From assembly GCF_036226745.1 (NCBI RefSeq), contig NZ_CP109013.1, forward strand, positions 4,216,001 through 4,280,000: DNA of 64,000 bases, in the 5' to 3' direction. Made by a program: the position numbers and the translations under genes. Positions 34,778 to 43,365 of this stretch are shown one piece after another. Below the pieces are notes generated by a model. That model worked only from the letters and a program-made list of their open reading frames with translations, did no database searches and had not been told where the DNA came from. Source of the stretch: Streptomyces sp. NBC_00683 (lineage in GTDB: Bacteria > Actinomycetota > Actinomycetes > Streptomycetales > Streptomycetaceae). Positions within the stretch are counted from its first letter, which is position 1. Every line of letters begins with the position of its first letter.

Positions 34778-36253
34778 GTGTCTGAGGAGCTCACCCCGGA
34801 GACCCCGGAAGCCACCGAAGCAGAGCCGATCAAGCAGCGGAAGAACGGCCTGTACCCGGGCATTTCCGATGAGCTCGCCGAAAGCATGAAGTCCGGCTGG
34901 GCCGACACCGAGCTCCACGGCCTCGAGCCGATCGCCCAGGCCGAGCACACCGCCGCCCGCCGCGCCGCGCTCTCCGCGCGCTTCCCCGGCGAGCGGCTCG
35001 TCATTCCCGCGGGCAACCTGAAGACCCGCTCCAACGACACCGAGTACGCGTTCCGCCCCTCCACCGAGTACGCGTACCTCACCGGCGACCGGAACCAGGA
35101 CAGCGTCCTGGTGCTCGAGCCGACCGGCTCCGGCGACACGGCCGGGCACGACGCGACGGTCTACCTGCTGCCCCGCTCCAACCGCGAGAACGGGGAGTTC
35201 TGGCTCGACGGCCAGGGCGAGCTCTGGGTCGGCCGCCGCCACTCCCTCGCCGAGGCCGAGCAGCTGCTGGGCATCCCCGCGAAGGACGTCCGCGAGCTCC
35301 CGGCCGCGCTGGCCGAGGCCACCGGTCCGGTGCGCAACGTCCGCGGCCACGACGCGGGCATCGAGAGCGCCCTGACCGACAAGGTCACCGCCGAACGCGA
35401 CGAAGAGCTGCGTGTCTTCCTCTCCGAGGCCCGTCTGGTCAAGGACGCCTTCGAGGTCTCCGAGCTGCAGAAGGCCTGCGACGCCACGGCACGCGGCTTC
35501 GAGGACGTCGTCAAGGTCCTCGACAAGGCCGAGGCGACCAGTGAGCGCTACATCGAGGGCACCTTCTTCCTGCGCGCCCGGGTCGAGGGCAACGACATCG
35601 GCTACGGCTCGATCTGCGCGGCCGGCCCGCACGCCACCACGCTGCACTGGGTCCGCAACGACGGAGCGGTCCGCTCCGGTGAGCTGCTGCTCCTGGACGC
35701 CGGTGTGGAGACCAACGACCTCTACACCGCGGACGTGACACGGACGCTGCCGATCAACGGCACGTTCACCCCGCTGCAGCGGAAGATCTACGACGCCGTG
35801 TACGAGGCGCAGGAGGCGGGCATCGCGGCCGTCAAGCCCGGCGCCGCCTACCGCGACTTCCACGACGCCGCGCAGCGCGTCCTCGCCGAGAAGCTCGTCG
35901 AGTGGGGCCTGCTGGGCGACCTGACCGTGGAGAAGGTCCTGGAGCTGGGCCTGCAGCGCCGCTGGACCCTGCACGGCACCGGCCACATGCTCGGCATGGA
36001 CGTCCACGACTGCGCCGCCGCACGCACCGAGTCGTACGTCAACGGCACCCTGGAGCCCGGTGTGTGCCTCACGGTCGAACCCGGACTGTACTTCCAGGCC
36101 GACGACCTGACCGTGCCCGAGGAGTACCGGGGCATCGGCGTCCGGATCGAGGACGACATCCTCGTCACCGAGGACGGCAACCGGAACCTGTCCGACAAGC
36201 TGCCGCGCCGGGCCGACGAGGTCGAGGCGTGGATGGGCCGGCTCAAGGGCTGA
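34778..36253 (+). CDS. pepP: Xaa-Pro aminopeptidase (aminopeptidase P)
   Basis: The 491-residue metallopeptidase removes N-terminal residues preceding proline. After an N-terminal domain, the pita-bread fold shows all five metal ligands in order: Asp in LLLDAGVETN, Asp in YTADVTRT, His in HGTGHMLGMDVHD, Glu in VEPGLYF and Glu in GVRIEDD. No signal peptide, so cytoplasmic. GTG at 34778 has AAGGAG nine bases upstream. A TACGAT -10 candidate lies near 34735. A strong hairpin follows and serves both this gene and the convergent anti-sigma-like gene. Confidence 0.95.
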   Translation: MSEELTPETPEATEAEPIKQRKNGLYPGISDELAESMKSGWADTELHGLEPIAQAEHTAARRAALSARFPGERLVIPAGNLKTRSNDTEYAFRPSTEYAYLTGDRNQDSVLVLEPTGSGDTAGHDATVYLLPRSNRENGEFWLDGQGELWVGRRHSLAEAEQLLGIPAKDVRELPAALAEATGPVRNVRGHDAGIESALTDKVTAERDEELRVFLSEARLVKDAFEVSELQKACDATARGFEDVVKVLDKAEATSERYIEGTFFLRARVEGNDIGYGSICAAGPHATTLHWVRNDGAVRSGELLLLDAGVETNDLYTADVTRTLPINGTFTPLQRKIYDAVYEAQEAGIAAVKPGAAYRDFHDAAQRVLAEKLVEWGLLGDLTVEKVLELGLQRRWTLHGTGHMLGMDVHDCAAARTESYVNGTLEPGVCLTVEPGLYFQADDLTVPEEYRGIGVRIEDDILVTEDGNRNLSDKLPRRADEVEAWMGRLKG

Positions 36254-36285
36254 CACGGGCGGCGCGCGGGCCGCGCCGCGTGCGC

Positions 36286-36331
36286 CGGGAGGGCGCGCTG
36301 CTCAGGACACCATGAGCAGCGCGCCCTCCCG
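36286..36331. terminator. Bidirectional hairpin overlapping the last codons of the convergent gene
   Basis: A perfect 18-base stem (36287-36304 and 36313-36330, extendable by one pair) with an eight-base loop. The right arm lies inside the final codons of the leftward HATPase gene, which stops at 36302. Confidence 0.85.
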
Positions 36332-36901
36332 CCATTTCAGGACCTTGTCGAAGCTCACGACCGCTCCACGCCCCGGGCGGTTGCCGAAGTGGACGTGATC
36401 GGCGAGCTCCTCGATCAGGCCGAGTCCCCGGCCGCTCTCCGCCATGACCGGCGGCGTTCCCGCCGGGTACCCGCCTGTCACGCGCGCGGGCGACGGGTGA
36501 CCCGCCGGGGGATGCCCGGCGGACGGCTGCGGATCCACCGGAGACCCGGCGGACGGCTGCGCGGCGGTGCGAAGCGTGCGCCGGGCGGGGAAACCGGGCC
36601 CCGAGTCGGCGACTTCGATACGGCATTTCTCGCCGTCCAGATAGGCGGTGACCCGGTACTGGCCGGAACCACGTCCGGGCTGCTCGTCACCGGTACGACC
36701 GAGGCCGGCGAGGTCACCGGCGTCTCCCAGGTCGCCGCCGTGTTCCACGGCGTTCGCACAGGCTTCGCTGAGCGCGACCGACAGGTCGTAGGAGATGTCC
36801 GGATCCACCCCCGCGGTCTCCATGGTGCCGAGCAGAAAACGACGGGCGAGCGGAACGCTCGCAGCTTCGCGCCGCAAATGGAGTGACCACCACATGCTCA
36901 T
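36302..36901 (-). CDS. RsbW-like anti-sigma HATPase with Pro/Gly-rich insert
   Basis: The 199-residue GHKL ATPase carries the N-box LSVALSEACANAVEHGG, D-box VADSGPGFP and G-box SGRGLGLIEELADHV. Between D-box and G-box is an insert of about 45 residues rich in Pro, Gly, Ser and Ala with QPSAG repeats, unusual in this family. Probable serine kinase or anti-sigma protein. ATG at 36901 has AGGAGG seven bases upstream. No sigma or antagonist gene adjoins it. Confidence 0.88.
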   Translation of the reverse strand: MSMWWSLHLRREAASVPLARRFLLGTMETAGVDPDISYDLSVALSEACANAVEHGGDLGDAGDLAGLGRTGDEQPGRGSGQYRVTAYLDGEKCRIEVADSGPGFPARRTLRTAAQPSAGSPVDPQPSAGHPPAGHPSPARVTGGYPAGTPPVMAESGRGLGLIEELADHVHFGNRPGRGAVVSFDKVLKWREGALLMVS

Positions 36902-37159
36902 GCTCCAGCCTCCTGGCTGCGGCTCGACATACCGATACGTATTGCCGCGTGGAGCACTTCGTAAGCACGGATCGGCTGTGACAGCGCTCATTCGGCGGAT
37001 GCGAATGTTCCGTATACCGGTGTATGCCCGGCACCGCCGACGCCACCGAGCGCTCCTGAACAGGTGCAACACTCCCCGATCACCCCCGATGCGGACAGTT
37101 GCCGACCTTCCGGACCTGCCGTACGGGACCAAGGGGCGCAGTGCGATGATGTCCCGGCC

Positions 37160-37987
37160 ATGTCTATGCCTGTCGCACGCGCCGGAGCCGGTCTGCGGCT
37201 CCTGAGGACCGCGGTGTTCACCGCGGTCTGCGTCGTGCTGGCCGCGGCAGGACACACGCTCGCCGCAGGCACGGCCGTGCCCGGGTGGACACTTCTCGCC
37301 GGATTCCTCGGAGTCTTCGCCGCCGCGGCACTGCTCGCCGGGCGCGAGCGGTCACTCCCGTCGATCACCGCCGCACTCGCGACCGGACAGATCGCCCTGC
37401 ACATCGTCTTCGCAACGGGCCGCCACGCGCCCGGTCCCGCGGCGGCGTCCGGGGACGCCTCGCTGATCCGGTTCGCCGCCGGGCTGGTCTGCGGTGCCGG
37501 GCCGGCGCAGCTGAGCGCCGGCGAGGCCCATCGCATCGTCTCCACCGCGGGCATCGACCCCGCGACCGTGACCCACGGGCACACCCACCTCGCATCCGGC
37601 GGTGCAGCAGCCGCGGACGCCGCTTCCGCGGCCGACGCGGGCGCCCTGATGTCGGGACTGCTGCCGAGTCTGCCCATGTTCCTCGGGCACCTCCTCGCCG
37701 CACTCGCCACCGGCTGGCTCCTGCGGCGCGGCGAAGTCGCACTCTTCGGGCTGGCCAGGCTCTCGGCGTACGGCGGCCGGCAACTGGCGGCCGGAGCCAG
37801 GCTGCGGGCACTGCGGGCAGCCATGGCCCTCGTACGCACACTGCGTGCGGGGCTTCCGGGGCGCCCCACGACCGGGCCGCTCCTTCCCCGTACCGCCACG
37901 GACGCTCCGGCGCCCGCGACCGGGGACCCTCTGCAGCACATGGTGATCAGGCGCGGGCCTCCACCCGTATACGTACGCGCAGCCTGA
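37160..37987 (+). CDS. Histidine-containing membrane protein heading the copper operon
   Basis: I do not recognise a named family. The 275-residue protein has four or five hydrophobic segments (about 17-36, 43-61, 71-86, 103-115 and 166-187). A loop between the last two contains HGHTH at 139-143 with further His nearby. The C-terminus is basic, Pro-rich and probably cytoplasmic. It precedes YcnI, Sco, PCuAC, CopCD and DtpA on the same strand, so a role in copper handling is plausible but inferred. A 164-bp gap with repeats separates it from ycnI. Confidence 0.8.
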   Translation: MSMPVARAGAGLRLLRTAVFTAVCVVLAAAGHTLAAGTAVPGWTLLAGFLGVFAAAALLAGRERSLPSITAALATGQIALHIVFATGRHAPGPAAASGDASLIRFAAGLVCGAGPAQLSAGEAHRIVSTAGIDPATVTHGHTHLASGGAAAADAASAADAGALMSGLLPSLPMFLGHLLAALATGWLLRRGEVALFGLARLSAYGGRQLAAGARLRALRAAMALVRTLRAGLPGRPTTGPLLPRTATDAPAPATGDPLQHMVIRRGPPPVYVRAA

Positions 37988-38151
37988 CGCGACTCCTCGC
38001 CGGAACCCGGGTCCACGGATCCTGGGTCCCCGGATCCCAGTCCCGGATCTCGGACCCCGGACCCCGGACCCCGGGGACGAGCTGTCGCGATGCCGTCGCG
38101 CACCCGCGCGCCGGACCACCTTTTCCTTGTGCCTGTGGAGTGATCTCTGCC

Positions 38152-38892
38152 ATGAACGTTTCACGCATCGCCATCGCGGGCGGCGTCGCCGCGTCCACCG
38201 TCCTGCTGCTCGCCGGTACCGCCTCCGCGCACGTCAGCGTGCAGCCGCAGGGCGAAGCCGCCAAGGGCGGCTACGCCACCATCAACTTCAAGGTCCCCAA
38301 CGAGCGCGACGACGCCTCCACCACCAAGCTCGAGGTGAACTTCCCGACGGACCACCCGCTGTCCTCCGTCAGCGCGCAGGCACTGCCCGGCTGGAAGATC
38401 GAGATCACCAAGAGCAAGCTGGCCAAGCCGCTCGACGTGCACGGCAAGAAGATCAACGAGGCCGTTTCCAAGGTCACCTGGACCGCCGACGGCACCGGGA
38501 TCGCGCCCGGCTACTTCCAGCAGTTCCCGCTCTCGGTCGGACAGCTCCCCGAGGACGCCGACCAGCTGGTCTTCAAGGCCCTGCAGACGTACAGCAACAA
38601 GGAAGTCGTCCGCTGGATCGAGGAGCCCACCGCGGGTGGCGACGAGCCCGAGAGCCCGGCGCCCGTCCTCAAGCTGACCGCTGCCTCGGCCGACGCCCAC
38701 GGTGCCGCCGCGGACGACAAGAGCAGCGACGCCGCGAAGGCCAAGCACACCACCGCGTCGTCGAAGACCGCGTCCTCGGCCTCCTCCTCGGCCTCCGACA
38801 GCACCGCACGCGTTCTGGGCGTTGTCGGCATCGTCATCGGTATCGCGGGCGTGGCGTTCGGCGTGCTCGCGGGCCGTCGCCGTAGCGCCTGA
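38152..38892 (+). CDS. YcnI family (DUF1775) copper-associated exported protein
   Basis: The 246-residue protein has a signal peptide ending ASA, and the mature chain starts with HVSVQP, whose terminal His is the metal-binding feature of YcnI proteins. The DUF1775 beta-sandwich follows, then a Ser/Lys/Ala-rich linker and a C-terminal TM helix (VLGVVGIVIGIAGVAFGVLAG) with an Arg-rich tail, so it is membrane-anchored outside. GGAG lies about ten bases before ATG at 38152. It opens the sco-ecuC-copCD-dtpA gene run. Confidence 0.92.
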   Translation: MNVSRIAIAGGVAASTVLLLAGTASAHVSVQPQGEAAKGGYATINFKVPNERDDASTTKLEVNFPTDHPLSSVSAQALPGWKIEITKSKLAKPLDVHGKKINEAVSKVTWTADGTGIAPGYFQQFPLSVGQLPEDADQLVFKALQTYSNKEVVRWIEEPTAGGDEPESPAPVLKLTAASADAHGAAADDKSSDAAKAKHTTASSKTASSASSSASDSTARVLGVVGIVIGIAGVAFGVLAGRRRSA

Positions 38893-38935
38893 CCCACCGG
38901 CCCCACCCGCACCACAGACCAGGAAACAGCTCTCC

Positions 38936-39592
38936 ATGCGCAACAAGAAGACGGTGCTGGCCGCGGCGTTCGCCGCCGTGGCCGCACTGACCCTCTCGGC
39001 CTGCGGCAGTGGCGACGCATCGGCGGACAAGTCCGTCGCCGACGTCTCCGTCGAGTCCGAGACGAAGGCCGCGACGGTGCTCGACCAGCCGTTCACCAAG
39101 CCCGACCTCGTCCTCACCGACACGCACGGCAAGACGTACGACCTCCGTGAGCGGACCAAGGGCAAGCCGACTCTCATCTACTTCGGCTACACCAACTGCC
39201 CCGACGTATGCCCGCTGACCATGAGCAACATCGCGCTCGCCAAGCGGGCCCTGCCCGAGGCCGACCGGGACAGACTCCAGGTCGTCTTCGTCACCACGGA
39301 TCCCGAACGGGACACCCCGGCGTCCCTGGGCAGCTGGCTCAAGGCCCAGGACCCCGCGTTCACCGGTCTCACCGGTGACTTCCCCACCATCCAGGCGGGA
39401 GCACGGCAGATCGGCATCGGCATCGACCCGCCGAAGAAGGAGAAGGACGGCACCGTCGTCTCGATGCACGGGGCCCAGGTCATCGCGTTCTCCCCGAAGA
39501 CCGACAAGGGGTACGTGCTGTACGGCGAGGACACCACGGCCGACGACTACACCCAGGACCTCCCCAAGATCATCAAGGGGGAGAAGCCGTGA
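38936..39592 (+). CDS. sco: Sco family copper-binding lipoprotein
   Basis: The 218-residue protein has a lipoprotein signal (LTLSAC, Cys23) and a thioredoxin-like Sco domain with the copper ligands Cys88 and Cys92 in NCPDVCP and His178 in MHGAQ. Sco proteins deliver copper to the CuA centre of cytochrome oxidase or to other cuproenzymes. In S. lividans the equivalent protein is reported to act with ECuC and DtpA in copper delivery. AGGAAA precedes the ATG. Its stop overlaps the next gene's GTG by four bases. Confidence 0.95.
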   Translation: MRNKKTVLAAAFAAVAALTLSACGSGDASADKSVADVSVESETKAATVLDQPFTKPDLVLTDTHGKTYDLRERTKGKPTLIYFGYTNCPDVCPLTMSNIALAKRALPEADRDRLQVVFVTTDPERDTPASLGSWLKAQDPAFTGLTGDFPTIQAGARQIGIGIDPPKKEKDGTVVSMHGAQVIAFSPKTDKGYVLYGEDTTADDYTQDLPKIIKGEKP

Positions 39593-40032
39593 ACCACCGC
39601 ACGGTTCTGGTCGGTGCGCTCGCCCTCACCACGGGCCTCGCACTGACGGGGTGCTCCTCGGACAGCAAGCCCGACCTCAAGGTGACCGGCGCCTTCATGC
39701 CGCAGCCCGTCGGCGACATGGCGGCCGGCTTCCTCATCGTGAAGAACGACGGCGGTACCGACCGGCTCACCTCGGTGAGCAGTTCCCTCTCGGACCACGT
39801 CACCATCCACGAGACGAAGAACCAGGTCATGAGGATGGCCTCCTCGTTCGAGGTGCCCGCCGGTGGCGAGCTCGACCTCGAACGCGGTGGCAGCCACATC
39901 ATGTTCACGGACCTCAAGCAGCGGCCCAAGCAGGGCGAAACGGTCTCCTTGGAACTGCACTTCGAGACGGCCGACCCCATCAAGGTCGACGTTCCCGTGA
40001 AGGAGACCACCTACAACCCGAAGAAGCAGTGA
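39589..40032 (+). CDS. ecuC: PCuAC-type extracytoplasmic copper chaperone
   Basis: The 147-residue lipoprotein (LTGC lipobox, Cys22) fits the PCuAC motif H-X10-M-X21-H-X-M exactly with His70, Met81, His103 and Met105, which bind Cu(I). It hands copper to Sco-type proteins outside the membrane. GTG at 39589 overlaps the sco stop (GTGA), so translation is coupled. The copCD gene starts 14 bp later. Confidence 0.95.
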   Translation: MNHRTVLVGALALTTGLALTGCSSDSKPDLKVTGAFMPQPVGDMAAGFLIVKNDGGTDRLTSVSSSLSDHVTIHETKNQVMRMASSFEVPAGGELDLERGGSHIMFTDLKQRPKQGETVSLELHFETADPIKVDVPVKETTYNPKKQ

Positions 40033-40046
40033 GGTACTGACACCCC

Positions 40047-41987
40047 ATGACAGCCACCGCCCCGCCCTTCGGGCTCTCCCTTATACGACGGCCGCTCGCC
40101 GCGGTCGCGCTCCTCGCCGCGCTGATCAGCCTGCTGTTCGGCCTGGTGCTGGCCGGCGCGACTCCCGCGTCCGCGCACGCCGCCCTCACCGGGAGCAACC
40201 CGCAGGACGGGTCGGTGGTCGCCACCGCCCCCAAGGAGGTCACGCTCACCTTCTCCGAGCAGATCGCCATGGGAGAGGACTCGATCCGGGTCCTCGACCC
40301 GAGCGGGAAGCGGGCCGACACCGGAAGCCCCCGTGATCTGCAGAGCGGCACCGTGCAGTACGGAATCACCCTCCACGGCGGCCTGCCCGACGGCACCTAC
40401 ACCGTGGCCTGGCAAGCCGTCTCCGCGGACAGCCACCCGGTCTCCGGCGCCTTCACCTTCTCCGTCGGCGCCCCGTCGCAGACCACAGTCGCGCTGCCCT
40501 CCGACGAAGCCGGCGGCGGACTCGTCGGAACGCTCTACGACATCGCGCGCTACGCCGCCTACGCCGGGTTCATCCTCCTCGCCGGCGGCTCCGCCTTCGT
40601 GCTCGCCTGCTGGCAGCGCGGCGCGGGCGCCCGGCCGCTGCAGCGTCTCGTCGTGCGCGGCTGGGTCACACTCACCGCGGCCACCCTCGCCATGCTGCTC
40701 CTGCGCAGCCCCTACACCGGCTCCGGCAAGCTCGCGGACGCCTTCGACCTCGACGGTCTGCAGTCCGTGCTCGACACCAAGCCGGGGGCGGCGCTCGTCT
40801 CCCGGCTGCTCCTCCTGGGCGCCTCCGCGCTCTTCATCGCCGTCCTGTTCGGGGCGTACGCCAAGCGCGAGGACGAGAAGGAGAAGCAGGACCTCACCTT
40901 CGGGCTCGCCATCGGCGGAGCGGTCATCGCGGCAGGGATCGCAGGGACGTGGGCCCTGGCCGAGCACGCCTCGGCCGGTATCCAGCCGGGCATCGCCATG
41001 CCGGTCGACGTGCTGCACCTCCTCGCCGTCGCCGCCTGGCTCGGCGGGCTCACCGCACTGCTGGTCGCCCTGTACAGGACACCGGACATCACGAGCCGCG
41101 CGGTACGGCGGTTCTCCCGCATGGCCTTCGGCAGCGTGCTCGTCCTCGCCGCGACCGGGCTCTACCAGTCCTGGCGGCAGCTGGGTTCGTGGTCCGCGCT
41201 GACCGACACCCGCTACGGGCAGCTGCTGCTCATCAAGGTGGCCCTGGTTGCCGTACTCGTCGGCGTCGCGTGGATCTCGCGGCGGTGGACGGGACGGCTG
41301 GCCGGGGACGAGGAGCCGGCCGGTGCCGAGAACTCCGTCGCCGAGGCGGGGAGTTCCGAAGCGGGCGCCGAGACGGAAGGTCCCGCAGCCGGGGACACCG
41401 CAGAGGTGGACCCCGAGCGCGCCGTCCAACTCACCCGGCAGCGAGCCGCACTGACAGCGACGAAGGAGAAGCGCGCCCGGGACGCCGATCCGGACCGCTC
41501 CGGACTGCGCCGCTCGGTCATGGTGGAGACCGGTATCGCCGTGGTGCTGCTCGCGGTCACGACCGTACTGACGTCCACCGAGCCCGGACGCACCGAGGAG
41601 GAGGCCGCCCGCAGCAAATCGGCGGTGGCCGCGCCTCTGACCGGCGGACAGGTCAACCTGAGCCTGCCGTTCGACACGGGCGGCCAGAACGGCAAGGGGA
41701 CCGTACGGCTGGACGTCACACCCGGCGGGACCGGTGCCAACAACGTGCACATCTGGGTCGACGGGCCGGGCGACCGCCCCATGGATGTCCCCGAGGTGAA
41801 GCTCGCCTTCACTCTGGAGTCCAAGGACATCGGTCCTCTGCCGGTTGTCCCCGAACGCATCACCACGGGCCACTGGACAGCCGGCGGTGTGCAGATCCCC
41901 ATGGCGGGCGACTGGAAGGTCACGGTGACCGTGCGTACGTCGGACATCGACCAGACGACCGTCGACAAGAACGTGAAGATCGGCTGA
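40047..41987 (+). CDS. CopC-CopD fusion copper protein
   Basis: The 646-residue protein has a signal anchor, then a CopC domain whose mature start is His44 (HAALTGSNP) and which keeps Asp128 and His130 of the copper site (SADSHP). A CopD membrane domain of eight or so helices follows (about 160-430), then a charged linker of about 65 residues, another TM segment, and a C-terminal YtkA-like beta domain (about 530-646). It probably binds copper outside and transports or relays it. It lies between ecuC and dtpA with short spacings. Confidence 0.92.
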   Translation: MTATAPPFGLSLIRRPLAAVALLAALISLLFGLVLAGATPASAHAALTGSNPQDGSVVATAPKEVTLTFSEQIAMGEDSIRVLDPSGKRADTGSPRDLQSGTVQYGITLHGGLPDGTYTVAWQAVSADSHPVSGAFTFSVGAPSQTTVALPSDEAGGGLVGTLYDIARYAAYAGFILLAGGSAFVLACWQRGAGARPLQRLVVRGWVTLTAATLAMLLLRSPYTGSGKLADAFDLDGLQSVLDTKPGAALVSRLLLLGASALFIAVLFGAYAKREDEKEKQDLTFGLAIGGAVIAAGIAGTWALAEHASAGIQPGIAMPVDVLHLLAVAAWLGGLTALLVALYRTPDITSRAVRRFSRMAFGSVLVLAATGLYQSWRQLGSWSALTDTRYGQLLLIKVALVAVLVGVAWISRRWTGRLAGDEEPAGAENSVAEAGSSEAGAETEGPAAGDTAEVDPERAVQLTRQRAALTATKEKRARDADPDRSGLRRSVMVETGIAVVLLAVTTVLTSTEPGRTEEEAARSKSAVAAPLTGGQVNLSLPFDTGGQNGKGTVRLDVTPGGTGANNVHIWVDGPGDRPMDVPEVKLAFTLESKDIGPLPVVPERITTGHWTAGGVQIPMAGDWKVTVTVRTSDIDQTTVDKNVKIG

Positions 41988-41992
41988 GCAGG

Positions 41993-43324
41993 GTGAGCAG
42001 GGAAAAGAACAGGAAGGGCGCACCCGGCGGCATCGCCGATGGCGCCGGCATCTCCCGTCGGCGGCTGATCGGCAGCGCGGGAGCAGCCGGAGCGACCGGC
42101 CTCGTGCTGGGTGCGGCAGGCGGCGCGGGCGGATATGCCGCGACGAGCGGCGACGGACCGGCCCCGCTGACCGCCATCGGCTCGACCGAGGCGATGTTTC
42201 ACGGGAAACATCAACCGGGGATCACCACTCCGCTTCAGGCCCGCGGGCATCTGATCGCCTTCGACCTGGCGCCCGGGTCCGGCCGCAAGGAAGCCGCCGC
42301 CCTGATGCGCCGCTGGTCGGCCGTGGCGGAGCTGCTGATGGCCGGCAAGCCGGCCGGGGACGGCACCGGCCACGACACGGGGGTCGCCCTGGACGCCGGA
42401 CCGTCCTCCCTGACGGTCACCTTCGGATTCGGCCGCACCTTCTTCGAACGCACGGGCCTGGTCGCCCGCCGGCCGGCCGCCCTGGACCCCCTGCCGCCGT
42501 TCTCCTCCGACCACCTCGACGCCAAGCGCTCCAACGGTGACCTCTGGGTGCAGATCGGCGCCGATGACGCGCTCGTCGCCTTTCACGCGCTGCGCGCGAT
42601 CCAGAAGGAGGCCGGCGCCACGGCCCGGGTGCGCTGGCAGATGAACGGCTTCAACCGCACTCCGGGAGCAACGGCCCGGCCGATGACGGCCCGCAACCTG
42701 ATGGGCCAGATCGACGGGACAGGCAACCCGAAGCCGGAGGAGAGCGACTTCGACCGGCGGATCTTCGTCCCGTCTGCAGACGCCGCGGGCACCTCCGGCG
42801 CATCGGAAGGCCCGGCCTCCTCCGATCCGGCCCACGAATGGCTGGCAGGCGGCTCCTACGCGGTCGTACGGCGGATCAGGATGCTCCTGGACGACTGGGA
42901 GAAGCTCACGGTCGACCGGCAGGAACGGGTCATCGGGCGGCGCAAGGTGGACGGCGCACCGCTGAGCGGCGGCTCCGAGACCACCGAGATGGACCTGGAG
43001 AAGGCAGGCCGGGACGGCAGACTGCTGATTCCCGACAACGCCCACGCCCGGATCTCCTCCCCCGAGAAGAACGGCGGGGCCGCGATGCTGCGACGCCCGT
43101 TCTCGTACCACGACGGCATCTCCGCGGACGGCACTCCGGACGCAGGGCTGCTCTTCGTCTGCTGGCAGGCCGATCCGTTCAGGGGCTTCGTCCCGGTACA
43201 GCGCAAACTCGACCGCGGGGACGCCCTCTCACCGTTCATCCGGCACGAGGCCAGCGGTGTCTTCGCCGTTCCGGGTGGTACCGCGCCCGGCGAGTACGTG
43301 GGGCAGCGTCTGCTGGAAGGGTGA
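41993..43324 (+). CDS. dtpA: Tat-exported Dyp-type haem peroxidase (DtpA)
   Basis: The 443-residue precursor has a twin-arginine signal (SRRRLIGSAGAAG, residues 21-33). The mature enzyme shows the Dyp GxxDG motif as GQIDGTGNP (distal Asp241), proximal haem His351 in NAHARIS and distal Arg near 367. Dyp peroxidases oxidise dyes and other substrates with H2O2. The S. lividans homologue supports maturation of the copper oxidase GlxA. GTG at 41993 lies five bases after the copCD stop. A near-perfect parS sequence is embedded at codons 68-73. Confidence 0.94.
   Translation: MSREKNRKGAPGGIADGAGISRRRLIGSAGAAGATGLVLGAAGGAGGYAATSGDGPAPLTAIGSTEAMFHGKHQPGITTPLQARGHLIAFDLAPGSGRKEAAALMRRWSAVAELLMAGKPAGDGTGHDTGVALDAGPSSLTVTFGFGRTFFERTGLVARRPAALDPLPPFSSDHLDAKRSNGDLWVQIGADDALVAFHALRAIQKEAGATARVRWQMNGFNRTPGATARPMTARNLMGQIDGTGNPKPEESDFDRRIFVPSADAAGTSGASEGPASSDPAHEWLAGGSYAVVRRIRMLLDDWEKLTVDRQERVIGRRKVDGAPLSGGSETTEMDLEKAGRDGRLLIPDNAHARISSPEKNGGAAMLRRPFSYHDGISADGTPDAGLLFVCWQADPFRGFVPVQRKLDRGDALSPFIRHEASGVFAVPGGTAPGEYVGQRLLEG
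42196..42209. other. parS-like site within dtpA
   Basis: GTTTCACGGGAAAC matches 13 of 14 positions of the Streptomyces ParB site GTTTCACGTGAAAC, and the flanks extend the symmetry to GATGTTTC...GAAACATC (42193-42212). It lies inside the dtpA coding sequence. Confidence 0.75.
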
Positions 43325-43365
43325 CTTCGCTCGGGCACTCCCGTACGGCCCATTAGGGTGACCGT

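Noticed and set aside
38156..38170. GTTTCACGCATCGC at the start of ycnI as a parS candidate
   Set aside because: Only the left half matches; symmetry is absent.
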